In this document: positions 1-8,365 of the stretch, piece by piece
Layout: each line of letters begins with the position of its first letter
Numbering within the stretch: the first letter of the stretch is position 1
Made by a program: the position numbers and the translations under genes
Origin: Flavobacterium sp. LMO8
GTDB taxonomy: Bacteria > Bacteroidota > Bacteroidia > Flavobacteriales > Flavobacteriaceae
Length of the DNA: 64,000 bases
Reading direction: 5' to 3'
NCBI RefSeq assembly: GCF_009495755.1
Contig: NZ_WIBJ01000030.1
Span: 186,001-250,000, forward strand
Notes under the pieces: model-generated
The model's database searches: none
What the model saw: the letters and a program-made list of their open reading frames with translations, nothing else
What the model was told of the DNA's origin: nothing

Positions 1-1226
1 TTTCCTTTCATCCAGAAGGTGATAGTTCAGAAGCAAAACCGTATATTTTAGTAGAAGGTGTTTTTGGCGATAGCTTAGGTAAACAAGAAAAAGTAACCTA
101 CGATTATTTAATTAATGCTACAGGTCCAAAACTTGCTTTTGATATGACCGAAGGATTAGTGCCTGAAACTAATAAAGTGTATTCAGTTTGTACGTATGAT
201 CATGCTGAAAAAGCTTCGGAAGCACTTCACAAATTAATTAACCAACTAAAAAAATCAGATAAAAAATCGAAAATTTTAATCGGAACAGGTCATGCAAAAG
301 CCACTTGTCAAGGTGCTGCGTTCGAATATATTTTGAATGTAGAAAAAGAATTGCAAAAGTTTGGTGTTCGTGATAAAGCTGAAATTACTTGGATTTCGAA
401 TGAATACGAATTAGGTGATTTTGGAATGGATGGCATGTTGATGGAATACAACGGTTTCAATATGAAATCTAAAGATATGGTGGAAATGATTTTTGAAGAT
501 CGTGACATCAAATGGATTTTAGGAGCTGGAGTTACTAAAGTAGAAGATGGATTAGTACATTATGAAAATTTAGAAGGAGAATATAAAACAGAAGCCTTCG
601 ATTTTGGTATGCTAATTCCCGCTTTTTCAGGACATGGTTTTCAAGCGTATGACAAAGACGGGCAAAATATTACCGAAAAATTATTCAGAGGTTTTATGGT
701 AGTGGATGCCGATTATACACCAAGACCTTATGAAGAATGGACGGTTCAAGATTGGCCAGAAACTTATCAAAATCCGAGTTATAAAAATATTTTTGCACCC
801 GGAATTGCTTTTGCACCGCCACATACCATTTCAAAACCACGAAAAAGTAAAAACGGGACCGAAATTTTTCCAGCACCACCAAGAACTGGAATGCCTTCTG
901 GAATTACAGCAAAATTAGTAGCAGATAACATTATTGATTCCATTAAATCAGGAAAAGAATCCTTGCATCACAAAGGTTCTATGGGGAATATGGGCGCAGC
1001 TTGTATCGCATCAGCGGGTTACGGAATGACACAAGGAAGTGGTGTAAGTATTACAACCTATCCAATTGTTCCTGATTATAAAAAATATCCAAATACTGGT
1101 GGAAGAGATATCAAAAAAACTTTCGGAGATATTGGTTTAGCAGGTCATTGGGTGAAATTATCTCTGCACTACGCTTTCCTTTACAAAGCAAAAATGAAAC
1201 CATTTTGGTGGTTAATCCCTGAATAA
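1..1226 (+). CDS. Sulfide:quinone oxidoreductase-like FAD protein (5' truncated by window)
   Basis: The open frame runs in from the window edge (codons from base 3), so the N-terminal FAD-binding GxGxxG part lies upstream. The visible part has the family's YDYLINATGPK segment, a second nucleotide-binding stretch (LIGTGHAKATCQGAAFEY) and a C-terminal PFWWLIPE amphipathic tail. Counting from the internal Met at 144, Cys55 (TCQGAAFEY) and Cys287 (GAACIAS) sit where this family keeps its redox cysteines. Known SQRs oxidise sulfide to polysulfide or sulfur and pass electrons to quinone at the inner membrane. Substrate is inferred from family resemblance; a related NAD(P)/FAD oxidoreductase role is possible. 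A small ORF follows after 52 bases and then a strong terminator. Confidence 0.82.
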   Translation, partial: SFHPEGDSSEAKPYILVEGVFGDSLGKQEKVTYDYLINATGPKLAFDMTEGLVPETNKVYSVCTYDHAEKASEALHKLINQLKKSDKKSKILIGTGHAKATCQGAAFEYILNVEKELQKFGVRDKAEITWISNEYELGDFGMDGMLMEYNGFNMKSKDMVEMIFEDRDIKWILGAGVTKVEDGLVHYENLEGEYKTEAFDFGMLIPAFSGHGFQAYDKDGQNITEKLFRGFMVVDADYTPRPYEEWTVQDWPETYQNPSYKNIFAPGIAFAPPHTISKPRKSKNGTEIFPAPPRTGMPSGITAKLVADNIIDSIKSGKESLHHKGSMGNMGAACIASAGYGMTQGSGVSITTYPIVPDYKKYPNTGGRDIKKTFGDIGLAGHWVKLSLHYAFLYKAKMKPFWWLIPE

Positions 1227-1272
1227 AATTAAGGGATAAACTTAAAAAAAGGTTAATTCCTGAATAAATTTT
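1210..1272. repeat. Direct repeat duplicating the 3' end of the SQR gene
   Basis: The last codons and stop of the oxidoreductase gene (about 1210-1230, beginning ggttaatccctgaataaa) recur 41 bases later at about 1251-1271 with two mismatches in 21. The second copy lies just before the start of the 43-codon ORF. This looks like a small local tandem duplication. Confidence 0.6.
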
Positions 1273-1278
1273 AAAATT

Positions 1279-1410
1279 ATGACACAAAGAATATCAAATG
1301 CACAGCGTTCCAAAATGCAAAATCCATTGATTCAATTATTCAAATTCTTTTATTTAAACATTAGAATTTTAAAAATTGTTGCAGGTGGTCACGGAGGAAC
1401 AAGAAAGTAA
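1279..1410 (+). CDS. 43-residue basic protein downstream of SQR
   Basis: An ATG-initiated frame of 43 codons ends in TAA at 1408-1410. The product is basic (start MTQRISNAQRSKMQ), has a hydrophobic middle (NPLIQLFKFFYLNIRIL) and ends GGHGGTRK. It follows the oxidoreductase by 52 bases on the same strand and is followed directly by a strong terminator, so the two probably share a transcript. The hydrophobic centre with flanking basic residues suggests membrane association, possibly with the quinone-linked enzyme. From memory, similar short proteins occur in other flavobacteria, but I cannot confirm this. Function unknown. Confidence 0.6.
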   Translation: MTQRISNAQRSKMQNPLIQLFKFFYLNIRILKIVAGGHGGTRK

Positions 1411-1455
1411 TAATCATTTTGAAGATGATGATTGTTTTTAGTTTTATTGGTTAGT

Positions 1456-1483
1456 AAAAGAGCACCTGAAGAGGTGCTCTTTT
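1456..1483 (+). terminator. Rho-independent terminator of SQR transcript
   Basis: A perfect 12-bp stem (aaaagagcacct / aggtgctctttt) with the tetraloop gaag ends in a T run. It separates the oxidoreductase unit from the efflux operon. Confidence 0.9.
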
Positions 1484-1488
1484 CATTT

Positions 1489-1524
1489 GTAACAATTGTC
1501 ACTTCGTTATGTAACTCTTGTTAC
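1489..1524. promoter_or_regulatory. Two operator-like dyads upstream of the efflux operon
   Basis: Two 14-base near-palindromes of the form GTAAC-N4-GTnAC lie at 1489-1502 (gtaacaattgtcac) and 1511-1524 (gtaactcttgttac). Their centres are 22 bases apart, about two helical turns. They precede the candidate -7 box of the efflux operon by about 23 bases. RND operons are commonly controlled by TetR or MarR repressors that bind such sites; no regulator gene is visible in the window, so the binding protein is inferred. Confidence 0.45.
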
Positions 1525-1546
1525 CGACTACCTTTTTTTACGAATG

Positions 1547-1554
1547 TACATTTG
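1547..1554 (+). promoter_or_regulatory. Bacteroidota -7 box for the efflux operon
   Basis: TACATTTG matches the TAnnTTTG -7 consensus of flavobacterial primary promoters, 27 bases before the tolC-like start codon. No well-spaced TTG -33 element is visible (the nearest, at 1518, is 26 bases away), which fits a promoter that is regulated through the adjacent dyads. Confidence 0.5.
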
Positions 1555-1581
1555 TAATATAAAATAAGAATAAACTATACT

Positions 1582-2889
1582 ATGAAAAAAGTCAATTTAT
1601 TAATCGTATTAGGAATGGTAACTGGTGCTGCTTTTGCACAAGATACTCTGACGATTTCAAAAAATGATTTGTTACAAAAAGTCACTGAAAATAACCTACA
1701 AATCAAAGTGGCAGAAAAATCATTTCAATCGGCTAAAGCGGATTATCGTCAATCGAATGCACTCTTTTTGCCCAACATTAATGTGTCGCACACAGGAATT
1801 TCTACAACTAATCCTTTAATGGCTTTTGGTTCGAAATTAAATCAGGAAATTTTAACTGCTTCTGATTTTAATCCAGCGTTGTTGAATGACCCAGATGTAA
1901 CTCAAAACTTCGCCACTAAAATCGAAGTACAGCAGCCTCTTTTTAATTTAGATGGTTTATATGGAAGACAAGCCGCTAAAGCAAAAATGGACGCATTTCA
2001 ATTACAAACGGAACGAACTAAGGAATATTTAGAATTGGAAGTTTCAAAAGCCTACATGCAATTGCAATTGGCTTATAAAGCAGTGAAAGTCTTAGAAAAA
2101 GCGAATGCAACCGCACAAGGCAATTTAAAAATGGTTGAAAACTATTTCAAAAACGGAATGTTGCAAAAAACGGATTTGTTAAACGTGCAAGTTCGTGTGA
2201 ATGAAATTACAAATCAATTACAATATGCCAAATCAAATGTGCAAAATGCATCCGATTATTTAGCGTTCTTATTGAATGAAGATATGGCTGGAAAAACCTA
2301 CAAGCCAGCAGAAGCTTTAGACAATTCAATTGCAATCGAAAGTATGAATACCACAATTTCTGATTCCAGAAAAGATATTCAAGCGATGCAAAAATCGTCT
2401 GAAGCGTACAAAAAAATGTTTCAATCATCCAAATTTGGATTCTTACCAAGATTAAACGCTTTTGGAAGTTATGAATTATACGATCAAAATATTTTCGGAA
2501 CTTCAGCTAAAGGCTATTTAGTAGGTGCGCAATTATCATGGAATATTTTTGACGGATTCAAAACCATTGGAAAAACTCAAAAAGCAAAAGCTGATTTTGA
2601 TAAAGCCGAAATTGAAACCGAACAATACAAGAAGCAAAGTCAGTTAGAGTTAAGCAAAACCAATCGTCAATTGCTAGATGCAGAAAACAAAGTGAATTTA
2701 TCCCAATTAGCTTTTGAACAATCGCAAGAAGCTTTTAGAATTCGCCAAAATAGATTTACACAAGGATTAGAAAAAACAACCGATTTATTAATGGCTGAAA
2801 CGCAAATGGCCCAAAAAGAATTAGAGCATTTGCAAGCCGTTTTCGAATATAACTTTACCAAACAATACTTACAATTTTTAACGAAATAA
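1582..2889 (+). CDS. TolC-family outer membrane efflux protein
   Basis: The 435-residue product starts with a signal peptide (MKKVNLLIVLGMVTGAAFAQ) and carries two outer membrane efflux protein repeats: long amphipathic helices rich in Gln, Lys and Ala (about residues 25-220 and 240-435) with short beta segments such as PLFNLDGLYGRQ and AQLSWNIFDGFKT. Length and architecture are normal for TolC proteins, which trimerise into an outer-membrane channel with a periplasmic helical tunnel. It is first in an operon with the adaptor and the RND pump, so it should be that pump's dedicated exit duct. Only 4 bases separate its stop from the next gene. Confidence 0.93.
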   Translation: MKKVNLLIVLGMVTGAAFAQDTLTISKNDLLQKVTENNLQIKVAEKSFQSAKADYRQSNALFLPNINVSHTGISTTNPLMAFGSKLNQEILTASDFNPALLNDPDVTQNFATKIEVQQPLFNLDGLYGRQAAKAKMDAFQLQTERTKEYLELEVSKAYMQLQLAYKAVKVLEKANATAQGNLKMVENYFKNGMLQKTDLLNVQVRVNEITNQLQYAKSNVQNASDYLAFLLNEDMAGKTYKPAEALDNSIAIESMNTTISDSRKDIQAMQKSSEAYKKMFQSSKFGFLPRLNAFGSYELYDQNIFGTSAKGYLVGAQLSWNIFDGFKTIGKTQKAKADFDKAEIETEQYKKQSQLELSKTNRQLLDAENKVNLSQLAFEQSQEAFRIRQNRFTQGLEKTTDLLMAETQMAQKELEHLQAVFEYNFTKQYLQFLTK

Positions 2890-2893
2890 TACT

Positions 2894-3979
2894 ATGAAAA
2901 AGATAATAACTATAATCACTTTGTCTTCACTAATCTTAACATCTTGTGGAACTGATAAAAAAGAAAATGTAGCTGATTTACCTGCAGTTCCAGTAAAAGT
3001 GGCTGGAAATTCAGGAAATTCTAATAGTCCATACATAACAGCAAGTGGAAAAATCGAATCAGAAAATAGTGCCAATTTAAGCACCAGAATGATGGGTTAT
3101 GTAACCAAAGTGAATGTGAAAGTTGGACAAAATGTATTGGCTGGACAACTTTTAGTAAGCATCAATAATACCGATTTACAAGCGAAAAAAGCACAAGTGG
3201 ACGCATCCATCACACAAGCAACAGCAGCTTATAACAATGCTAAAAAAGATTATGATCGTTTTGTGAATTTGTTTGCACAACAATCGGCTTCGCAAAAAGA
3301 ATTAGACGATATGACGGCTCGCTACGAAATGGCAAAAGCCGGTTTAGAAGCAGCCAAACAAATGCGTAACGAAGTGATGGCACAATTCTCTTATTCGAAT
3401 ATTACAGCTCCATTTTCAGGAACCGTAACCAATACATTCGTAAAAGAAGGTGATATGGCAAATCCAGGAATGCCTTTAGTAAGTATCGAAGGTGCTTCAA
3501 GATTACAAGTAACGGCAATGGTTTCAGAAAGCGATATTTCAAATGTAAAAAACGGAATGCCAGTCAAAATCAATGTAAAATCAATAAATAAAGAAGTTGC
3601 TGGAAAAGTTTCGGAAGTGAGTTTATCTGCAAAAAATACGGGTGGACAATATTTGGTGAAAGTAACTTTGGACAAAATGGATAAAGAAATTTTATCAGGA
3701 ATGTTCGTAAACGTGCAATTTCCAACGGCTAAAAAAGTAGCAACAGCTGTAAAATCATCAGTAGTTATGGTTCCAGAAACCGCTTTAGTAAAACAAGGTC
3801 AATTGACAGGAATTTACACTGTAGGAAGTGGCAATGTCGCAATTTTAAGATGGTTACGAATCGGAAAAACATTCGGGAATCAAGTAGAAGTTTTATCAGG
3901 ATTATCAGCAGACGAACAATATATCGTTTCAGCTGAAGGAAAATTATTTAACGGAGCTAAAGTTCAATTAGCCAATTAA
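2894..3979 (+). CDS. RND efflux membrane fusion (adaptor) lipoprotein
   Basis: The 361-residue protein begins with a lipoprotein signal ending in a LTSC lipobox (Cys18), placing it on the periplasmic side of the inner membrane. A barrel-sandwich (lipoyl-like) segment (VTKVNVKVGQNVLAGQLL), a helical hairpin (about 95-155), then a beta-barrel domain (SNITAPFSGTVTNTFVKEGDMANPG) and a membrane-proximal C-terminal domain follow in the usual HlyD/AcrA order. It would bridge the RND pump downstream and the TolC channel upstream. Substrate cannot be read from the sequence; the pump sequence leans toward multidrug rather than His/Met-rich metal systems. Confidence 0.93.
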   Translation: MKKIITIITLSSLILTSCGTDKKENVADLPAVPVKVAGNSGNSNSPYITASGKIESENSANLSTRMMGYVTKVNVKVGQNVLAGQLLVSINNTDLQAKKAQVDASITQATAAYNNAKKDYDRFVNLFAQQSASQKELDDMTARYEMAKAGLEAAKQMRNEVMAQFSYSNITAPFSGTVTNTFVKEGDMANPGMPLVSIEGASRLQVTAMVSESDISNVKNGMPVKINVKSINKEVAGKVSEVSLSAKNTGGQYLVKVTLDKMDKEILSGMFVNVQFPTAKKVATAVKSSVVMVPETALVKQGQLTGIYTVGSGNVAILRWLRIGKTFGNQVEVLSGLSADEQYIVSAEGKLFNGAKVQLAN

Positions 3980-4018
3980 TCAATTAGCTAATATGTCAAT
4001 TAATTGGCACATCGACAC
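3971..4018 (+). repeat. Inverted repeat spanning the adaptor stop codon
   Basis: A perfect 10-bp inverted repeat (gccaattaat at 3971-3980, attaattggc at 4009-4018) flanks a 28-base loop and includes the adaptor's stop codon. In mRNA it could form a hairpin in the 64-base spacer before the pump gene, affecting relative expression or RNA stability. The spacer continues with word-like cac/att reiterations up to 4040. Confidence 0.5.
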
Positions 4019-4043
4019 ATTGTCTCATTAACAAATTAGAATC

Positions 4044-7000
4044 ATGCAAGAAGGTATATCAGGTAAAATAGCCAATTTTTTCATCAACTCAAAACTAACC
4101 ATTTTATTGATGGTAGCGTTGATGATTATTGGTACATACAGTTCATTCTTAATTCCAAGAGAAGAAGAACCACAAATTAATGTTCCTATGGCCGACGTAA
4201 TGGTGGGTTATCCAGGAGCAAGTCCAAGCGAAGTAGAAAGTAGAGTAATTAAACCGCTTGAGAAAGTAATTTCAAACATCAAAGGAGTTGAGCATATTCA
4301 CAGTATTGCAATGAACGGTCAGGCAATGATGGTCGTGCAATTTTATGTGGGTGAAAACAGCGAAGATTCGTATGTGAAATTATACGATGAATTGATGAAA
4401 CACCAAAATATGTTTCCGCAAGGTGTTTATCAACCGATGGTGAAAACGCGTTCTATTGACGATGTTCCGATGTTAGGATTAACACTTTGGAGCGAAAAAT
4501 ATGATGATTTTCAATTGCGTCAAATAGCGGAAGAAGTTACTTCGGAAGTTGAAAAAGTAAAAGACGTTGCTATTACGAAAGAAATTGGTGGAAGAACGCG
4601 CGAGCTAAAAGTAGTTTTAGACAAAGATAAAATGGGCGAAAATGGAGTAGATGCTTTAAGCATTATGCAAATGATTCAAGCCAATAACGGAAGTTCGCAA
4701 TCAGGAAGTTTTGTTCAAAATGATACAGAATATTTAGTCACTGCTGGTAAATTTTTAGCTACTTCTGAAGATGTTGAAAATTTGGTTGTAGGTGTAAATA
4801 ACAATATGCCAGTTTATCTAAAACAAGTCGCATCTATTCAAGACGGACCACAAACACCAAAGAATTATGTTTCTTTTGGATACGGAAAAGCGAATGAAAA
4901 TTTTGCAAAACACAATTCAGAATATCCAGCTGTAACCATTTCGATTGCAAAAGTTAAAGGTGCGGATGCGATGAAAATTTCAGAGAAAATTCTGGAACGA
5001 GTAGAAGCTTTAAAGAAAAATGTAATTCCAACTGATGTACACGTTGAAGTTTCTAGAAACTATGGAGAAACAGCATCGCACAAAGTAGGTGAGTTGTTGT
5101 TACATTTAGGTGTTGCTATTATTGCAGTAACCGTTTTAGTAATGTTAGCGATGGGTTGGAGAGGCGGATTAGTTGTGTTTTTCTCCGTTCCATTGACTTT
5201 TGCTTTGACTTTATTTAGTTATTATTTATTGGGATATACCTTGAATCGAATCACGCTTTTTGCCTTAGTTTTTGTGGTAGGAATTGTAGTAGACGACAGT
5301 ATTATTATTGCTGAAAACATGCACCGTCATTTCAAAATGAAGCGACTGCCATTCAAACAAGCGGCTATTTATGCGATTAACGAAGTAGGAAACCCAACGA
5401 TTTTAGCGACTTTTACTGTAATTGCAGCTATCTTACCAATGGCTTTCGTATCAGGAATGATGGGGCCTTACATGAGCCCGATGCCGATTGGTGCTTCGAT
5501 TGCGATGATATTATCGTTGTTTGTAGCTTTGACCGTTACACCTTATTTGGGATACCATTTATTACACGAAAAAGACGAGCAAGAACACAAAGAAGAACAA
5601 GGTTTAGAAACCTCATGGATTTATAGAATTTACAAAAAAATTGAAGAACCGCTTTTAGACAATTCTAAAAAACGTAATCTAATGTTCTTGATTACAGGCG
5701 TTTTATTAATGGGTTCGGTTTTGATGTTTTTTACCAAATCAGTTGCGGTTAAAATGTTACCTTTTGACAACAAAAATGAATTCCAAGTAGTTATCGATAT
5801 GCCAGAAGGAACTACGTTAGAAAGAACAGCTGCGGTTACAAAAGAAATTGCACAATATCTTTCAACGGTTCCAGAAGTAGTAGATTATCAGAATTATGTT
5901 GGGGCATCGGCTCCAATAACATTTAACGGTTTGGTGCGTCATTACGATATGCGTGGTGGAAGCAATATGGCAGATATTCAAGTGAATTTACTACACAAAG
6001 AAGATAGAGATTTACAAAGTCATGATATTGCAAAAGTGGTTCGTCCAGAAGTGCAAAAAATTGCAAAAAAATATGGAGCGAATGTGAAAATTGTAGAAGT
6101 TCCACCTGGACCACCAGTTTTATCAACTTTAGTCGCTGAGGTGTATGGACCAAATTACGAAGACCAAATCAAAGTAGCGAATCAAGTAAAAACTATTTTG
6201 GAAACTACTTCTGATGTAGTGGATACGGATTGGATGGTAGAAGCACCTCAAGTAGAATATAAATTAGAGGTAGATAGAGAAAAAGCCATGTTAAATGGAA
6301 TCGCTCCGCAACAAGTCGTGGGTAACTTAACGTATTTGTTAAGAGAAATGCCAGTTTCTAATTTATACGATGAGCGTTCGAATAATCCAGTTGGCATCAC
6401 ATTATCATTGGAAGACAAAGACAAAACTTCGATTCAAGACATTCAAAATTTGAAAATAAAAGGCAGTAGAGGAAATGTTGTTCCAGTGAGTGATTTAGTA
6501 AAAGTTACAACGGATACCTTACAAAATACGATTTATCGTAAAGATCAAAAACGTGTGGTTTATGTTTTAGCTGATATGGCAGGAGCCTTAGAAAGTCCGG
6601 TGTATGCAATTTTAGGAATGAATGAAAAGTTAGAAAAAATGCAATTACCAAAAGGCTATAAAGTAAACGAATTATACATGGATACTCCGTCAGATGAAAG
6701 TGATTTCACCGTAAAATGGGATGGTGAATGGCAAATTACTTTAGAAGTATTCCGTGATTTAGGAGCAGCATTTTTAGTTGTAATTATTGTGATTTACATG
6801 TTGATTGTAGGTTGGTTTCAAAACTTCAAAACACCTTTAGTAATGATGGTTGCGATTCCACTTTCATTGGTTGGAATTGTATTAGGTCACTGGGTTTTAG
6901 GTGCTTTCTTTACAGCAACTTCGTTTATTGGAATGATTGCTTTGGCAGGAGTTATGGTTCGGAATTCTGTCTTACTAATTGACTTTATCGAAATCCGTTT

Positions 7001-7241
7001 AAACGATGGAATTCCAATGAAACAAGCCATTATTGAAGCAGGAGCAGTAAGAACAACTCCAATTTTATTAACCACTGGAGCTGTTGTAATTGGTGCATCA
7101 ATCATCTTGTTTGATCCAATTTTCCAAGGACTAGCGATTTCGTTGGTGGCGGGTGCAATTGTTTCAACATTACTAACATTGATTGTAGTTCCATTAATCT
7201 ACTACATCACGGAACGTAAAAAATGGGAGAAAAATAATTAA
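4044..7241 (+). CDS. RND efflux pump permease (AcrB/HAE family)
   Basis: At 1065 residues this is full length for an RND inner-membrane pump: TM1 near residue 15-35, a large periplasmic porter loop, a block of TM helices (about 345-520) and a second equal half (TM7 near 540-560, final helix block about 895-1055). TM4 has the proton-relay aspartate pair in VVGIVVDDSIIIAEN. It uses the proton gradient to export substrates through the adaptor and TolC channel encoded just upstream. There is no His/Met-rich metal path obvious to the eye, so a hydrophobic-compound substrate is likely, but the PII-like and DUF2892 genes that follow are more often seen beside metal or stress systems. Substrate unresolved. 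Confidence 0.95.
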   Translation: MQEGISGKIANFFINSKLTILLMVALMIIGTYSSFLIPREEEPQINVPMADVMVGYPGASPSEVESRVIKPLEKVISNIKGVEHIHSIAMNGQAMMVVQFYVGENSEDSYVKLYDELMKHQNMFPQGVYQPMVKTRSIDDVPMLGLTLWSEKYDDFQLRQIAEEVTSEVEKVKDVAITKEIGGRTRELKVVLDKDKMGENGVDALSIMQMIQANNGSSQSGSFVQNDTEYLVTAGKFLATSEDVENLVVGVNNNMPVYLKQVASIQDGPQTPKNYVSFGYGKANENFAKHNSEYPAVTISIAKVKGADAMKISEKILERVEALKKNVIPTDVHVEVSRNYGETASHKVGELLLHLGVAIIAVTVLVMLAMGWRGGLVVFFSVPLTFALTLFSYYLLGYTLNRITLFALVFVVGIVVDDSIIIAENMHRHFKMKRLPFKQAAIYAINEVGNPTILATFTVIAAILPMAFVSGMMGPYMSPMPIGASIAMILSLFVALTVTPYLGYHLLHEKDEQEHKEEQGLETSWIYRIYKKIEEPLLDNSKKRNLMFLITGVLLMGSVLMFFTKSVAVKMLPFDNKNEFQVVIDMPEGTTLERTAAVTKEIAQYLSTVPEVVDYQNYVGASAPITFNGLVRHYDMRGGSNMADIQVNLLHKEDRDLQSHDIAKVVRPEVQKIAKKYGANVKIVEVPPGPPVLSTLVAEVYGPNYEDQIKVANQVKTILETTSDVVDTDWMVEAPQVEYKLEVDREKAMLNGIAPQQVVGNLTYLLREMPVSNLYDERSNNPVGITLSLEDKDKTSIQDIQNLKIKGSRGNVVPVSDLVKVTTDTLQNTIYRKDQKRVVYVLADMAGALESPVYAILGMNEKLEKMQLPKGYKVNELYMDTPSDESDFTVKWDGEWQITLEVFRDLGAAFLVVIIVIYMLIVGWFQNFKTPLVMMVAIPLSLVGIVLGHWVLGAFFTATSFIGMIALAGVMVRNSVLLIDFIEIRLNDGIPMKQAIIEAGAVRTTPILLTTGAVVIGASIILFDPIFQGLAISLVAGAIVSTLLTLIVVPLIYYITERKKWEKNN

Positions 7242-7250
7242 ATTAATGTC

Positions 7251-7271
7251 ATTCTGAACTTGTTTCAGAAT
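7251..7271. repeat. Palindromic intergenic repeat (attctgaa...ttcagaat)
   Basis: An 8-bp stem, attctgaa / ttcagaat, with a five-base loop lies in the spacer after the RND gene. I recall related strings (gtcattctga ... tcagaatct) as recurrent spacer elements in Bacteroidota genomes. A TTG-initiated extension of the next gene would begin inside it, arguing that the real start is downstream at 7287. Confidence 0.55.
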
Positions 7272-7286
7272 CTAAAAAATATAAAC

Positions 7287-7592
7287 ATGAAATTAGTGTT
7301 AATTACCGTCATAGCAGAATTTGAGAAAGACGTCAAAAATATGCTAAAAGAAGCAAAGGTTAAATCGTATTCGTACAGAGATGTAAAAGGATATCGCGAC
7401 AGTACAGAAGAAGCGATTGAAACCAATTGGTTTGGTTCAGAAATGAATGAAACAGAATCAGTTGTTTTTTATGCATTTGTTTTACAACAAAATTTAGATA
7501 TTTTGTTTGATGAAGTTAAAGAATTTAATAACAAACAAGATTCAGTTTCTCATGTACACTTAGCGGTACTTGGAGTTGAAAAATACAATTAA
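7287..7592 (+). CDS. Small PII-like (ferredoxin-fold) protein linked to the RND operon
   Basis: The 101-residue product begins MKLVLITVIAEFEKDV, which resembles the first strand and helix of PII-type alpha/beta proteins, and continues with alternating strand-helix units (ESVVFYAFVLQQ, SHVHLAVLGVEK). The start at 7287 avoids a TTG start inside an intergenic repeat. A divergent PII branch, PII-NG, has been described beside heavy-metal RND pumps, and the position here, 45 bases after the pump gene, matches that context. Family assignment rests on fold pattern and context, not on a recognised signature. It may sense a ligand and modulate the pump or its expression. Confidence 0.6.
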   Translation: MKLVLITVIAEFEKDVKNMLKEAKVKSYSYRDVKGYRDSTEEAIETNWFGSEMNETESVVFYAFVLQQNLDILFDEVKEFNNKQDSVSHVHLAVLGVEKYN

Positions 7593-7604
7593 AATTAAAT
7601 AGAT

Positions 7605-7793
7605 ATGATCAATAGAATTATTAGAGCAATTGCAGGAACATTTATCATAATAAGTGTTTTATTAGCCATGTATGTTAATCAAAATTGGCTTTGGTTTACC
7701 ATTTTTGTAGGAGCTAATTTATTACAATCTTCTTTTACTAAATGGTGTTTGATGGAAGATATTTTAAGAAAAGTATTTAAGATTCAAGATTAG
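7605..7793 (+). CDS. DUF2892 (YgaP-type) small inner-membrane protein
   Basis: The 62-residue protein has the DUF2892 pattern: N-terminal NRIIRAIAGTF, a hydrophobic helix, WLWFTIFVGANLLQSSFTKWCLMEDILRK with the family's FTxWC segment. Two transmembrane helices are predicted by eye (about 8-24 and 28-44). In other bacteria such domains occur alone or fused to rhodanese in redox and metal-stress settings. It sits 12 bases after the PII-like gene and is probably the last gene of the efflux operon. No obvious terminator follows. Confidence 0.85.
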   Translation: MINRIIRAIAGTFIIISVLLAMYVNQNWLWFTIFVGANLLQSSFTKWCLMEDILRKVFKIQD

Positions 7794-7838
7794 TTATATT
7801 ATTTTTTTATAATTTATCGTTAATTATAAAAAAATCTT

Positions 7839-8306
7839 ATGAGAAAGCTTAAATTGATTCCTTTATTAGCATTGGTGTTTTTATTAAACGTAGCTTCAAT
7901 GTGTTCTAATGATGACAATTCTAATTCATCTGCAGATCCTACTCCTGTAATAAATACAGTAACTTCTGGTACATGGAGAATTACGTTATATGAAGATAAT
8001 GGTGTTGATGAAACAACAAATTATTCAAATTACAATTTTACGTTCAATTCAAATGGTGTATTAACAGCGGCTAATACTACTAGTTATAATGGAACTTGGT
8101 CTGTAATAACAAGTAATTCTGCAGACGATAACCCAGATAACGATTTAGATTTTAATATTGCATTTACTGCGCCAGCGCCAATTACATTTACAGATGATTT
8201 AACTGATGATTGGGAAATAGTTAGTTACACTGCTACTAAAATTGAATTAATTGATGTTAGTGGAGGTAATGGAGGAACTGATTATCTAACGTTTGAAAAA
8301 AATTAG
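7839..8306 (+). CDS. Lipocalin-like lipoprotein
   Basis: The 155-residue product has a signal peptide ending in a lipobox-like ASMC (Cys22) followed by an Asn/Asp/Ser-rich linker. The mature part has the lipocalin-like pattern of Bacteroidota lipoproteins (SGTWRITLYEDNG, YNFTFNSNGVLTA, YNGTWSVI), suggesting an eight-stranded barrel of about 110 residues. Such proteins are exported to the periplasm or outer membrane; ligand unknown. It is monocistronic, with a clear terminator 17 bases after the stop. Confidence 0.8.
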   Translation: MRKLKLIPLLALVFLLNVASMCSNDDNSNSSADPTPVINTVTSGTWRITLYEDNGVDETTNYSNYNFTFNSNGVLTAANTTSYNGTWSVITSNSADDNPDNDLDFNIAFTAPAPITFTDDLTDDWEIVSYTATKIELIDVSGGNGGTDYLTFEKN

Positions 8307-8323
8307 TAAATTATAGTTACTTT

Positions 8324-8352
8324 AAAACCAGCTTTTTTAGCTGGTTTTTTTA
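8324..8352 (+). terminator. Rho-independent terminator
   Basis: A 10-bp stem (aaaaccagct / agctggtttt) with a five-T loop and a T tract ends the lipoprotein transcript. Because the stem is flanked by A and T runs, it may also serve the converging minus-strand gene. Confidence 0.85.
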
Positions 8353-8365
8353 TAATTTATATTAA

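Noticed and set aside
694..918. Overlapping frames on both strands within the SQR gene
   Set aside because: They lie in other frames of a well-supported gene and show no family features or starts with context.
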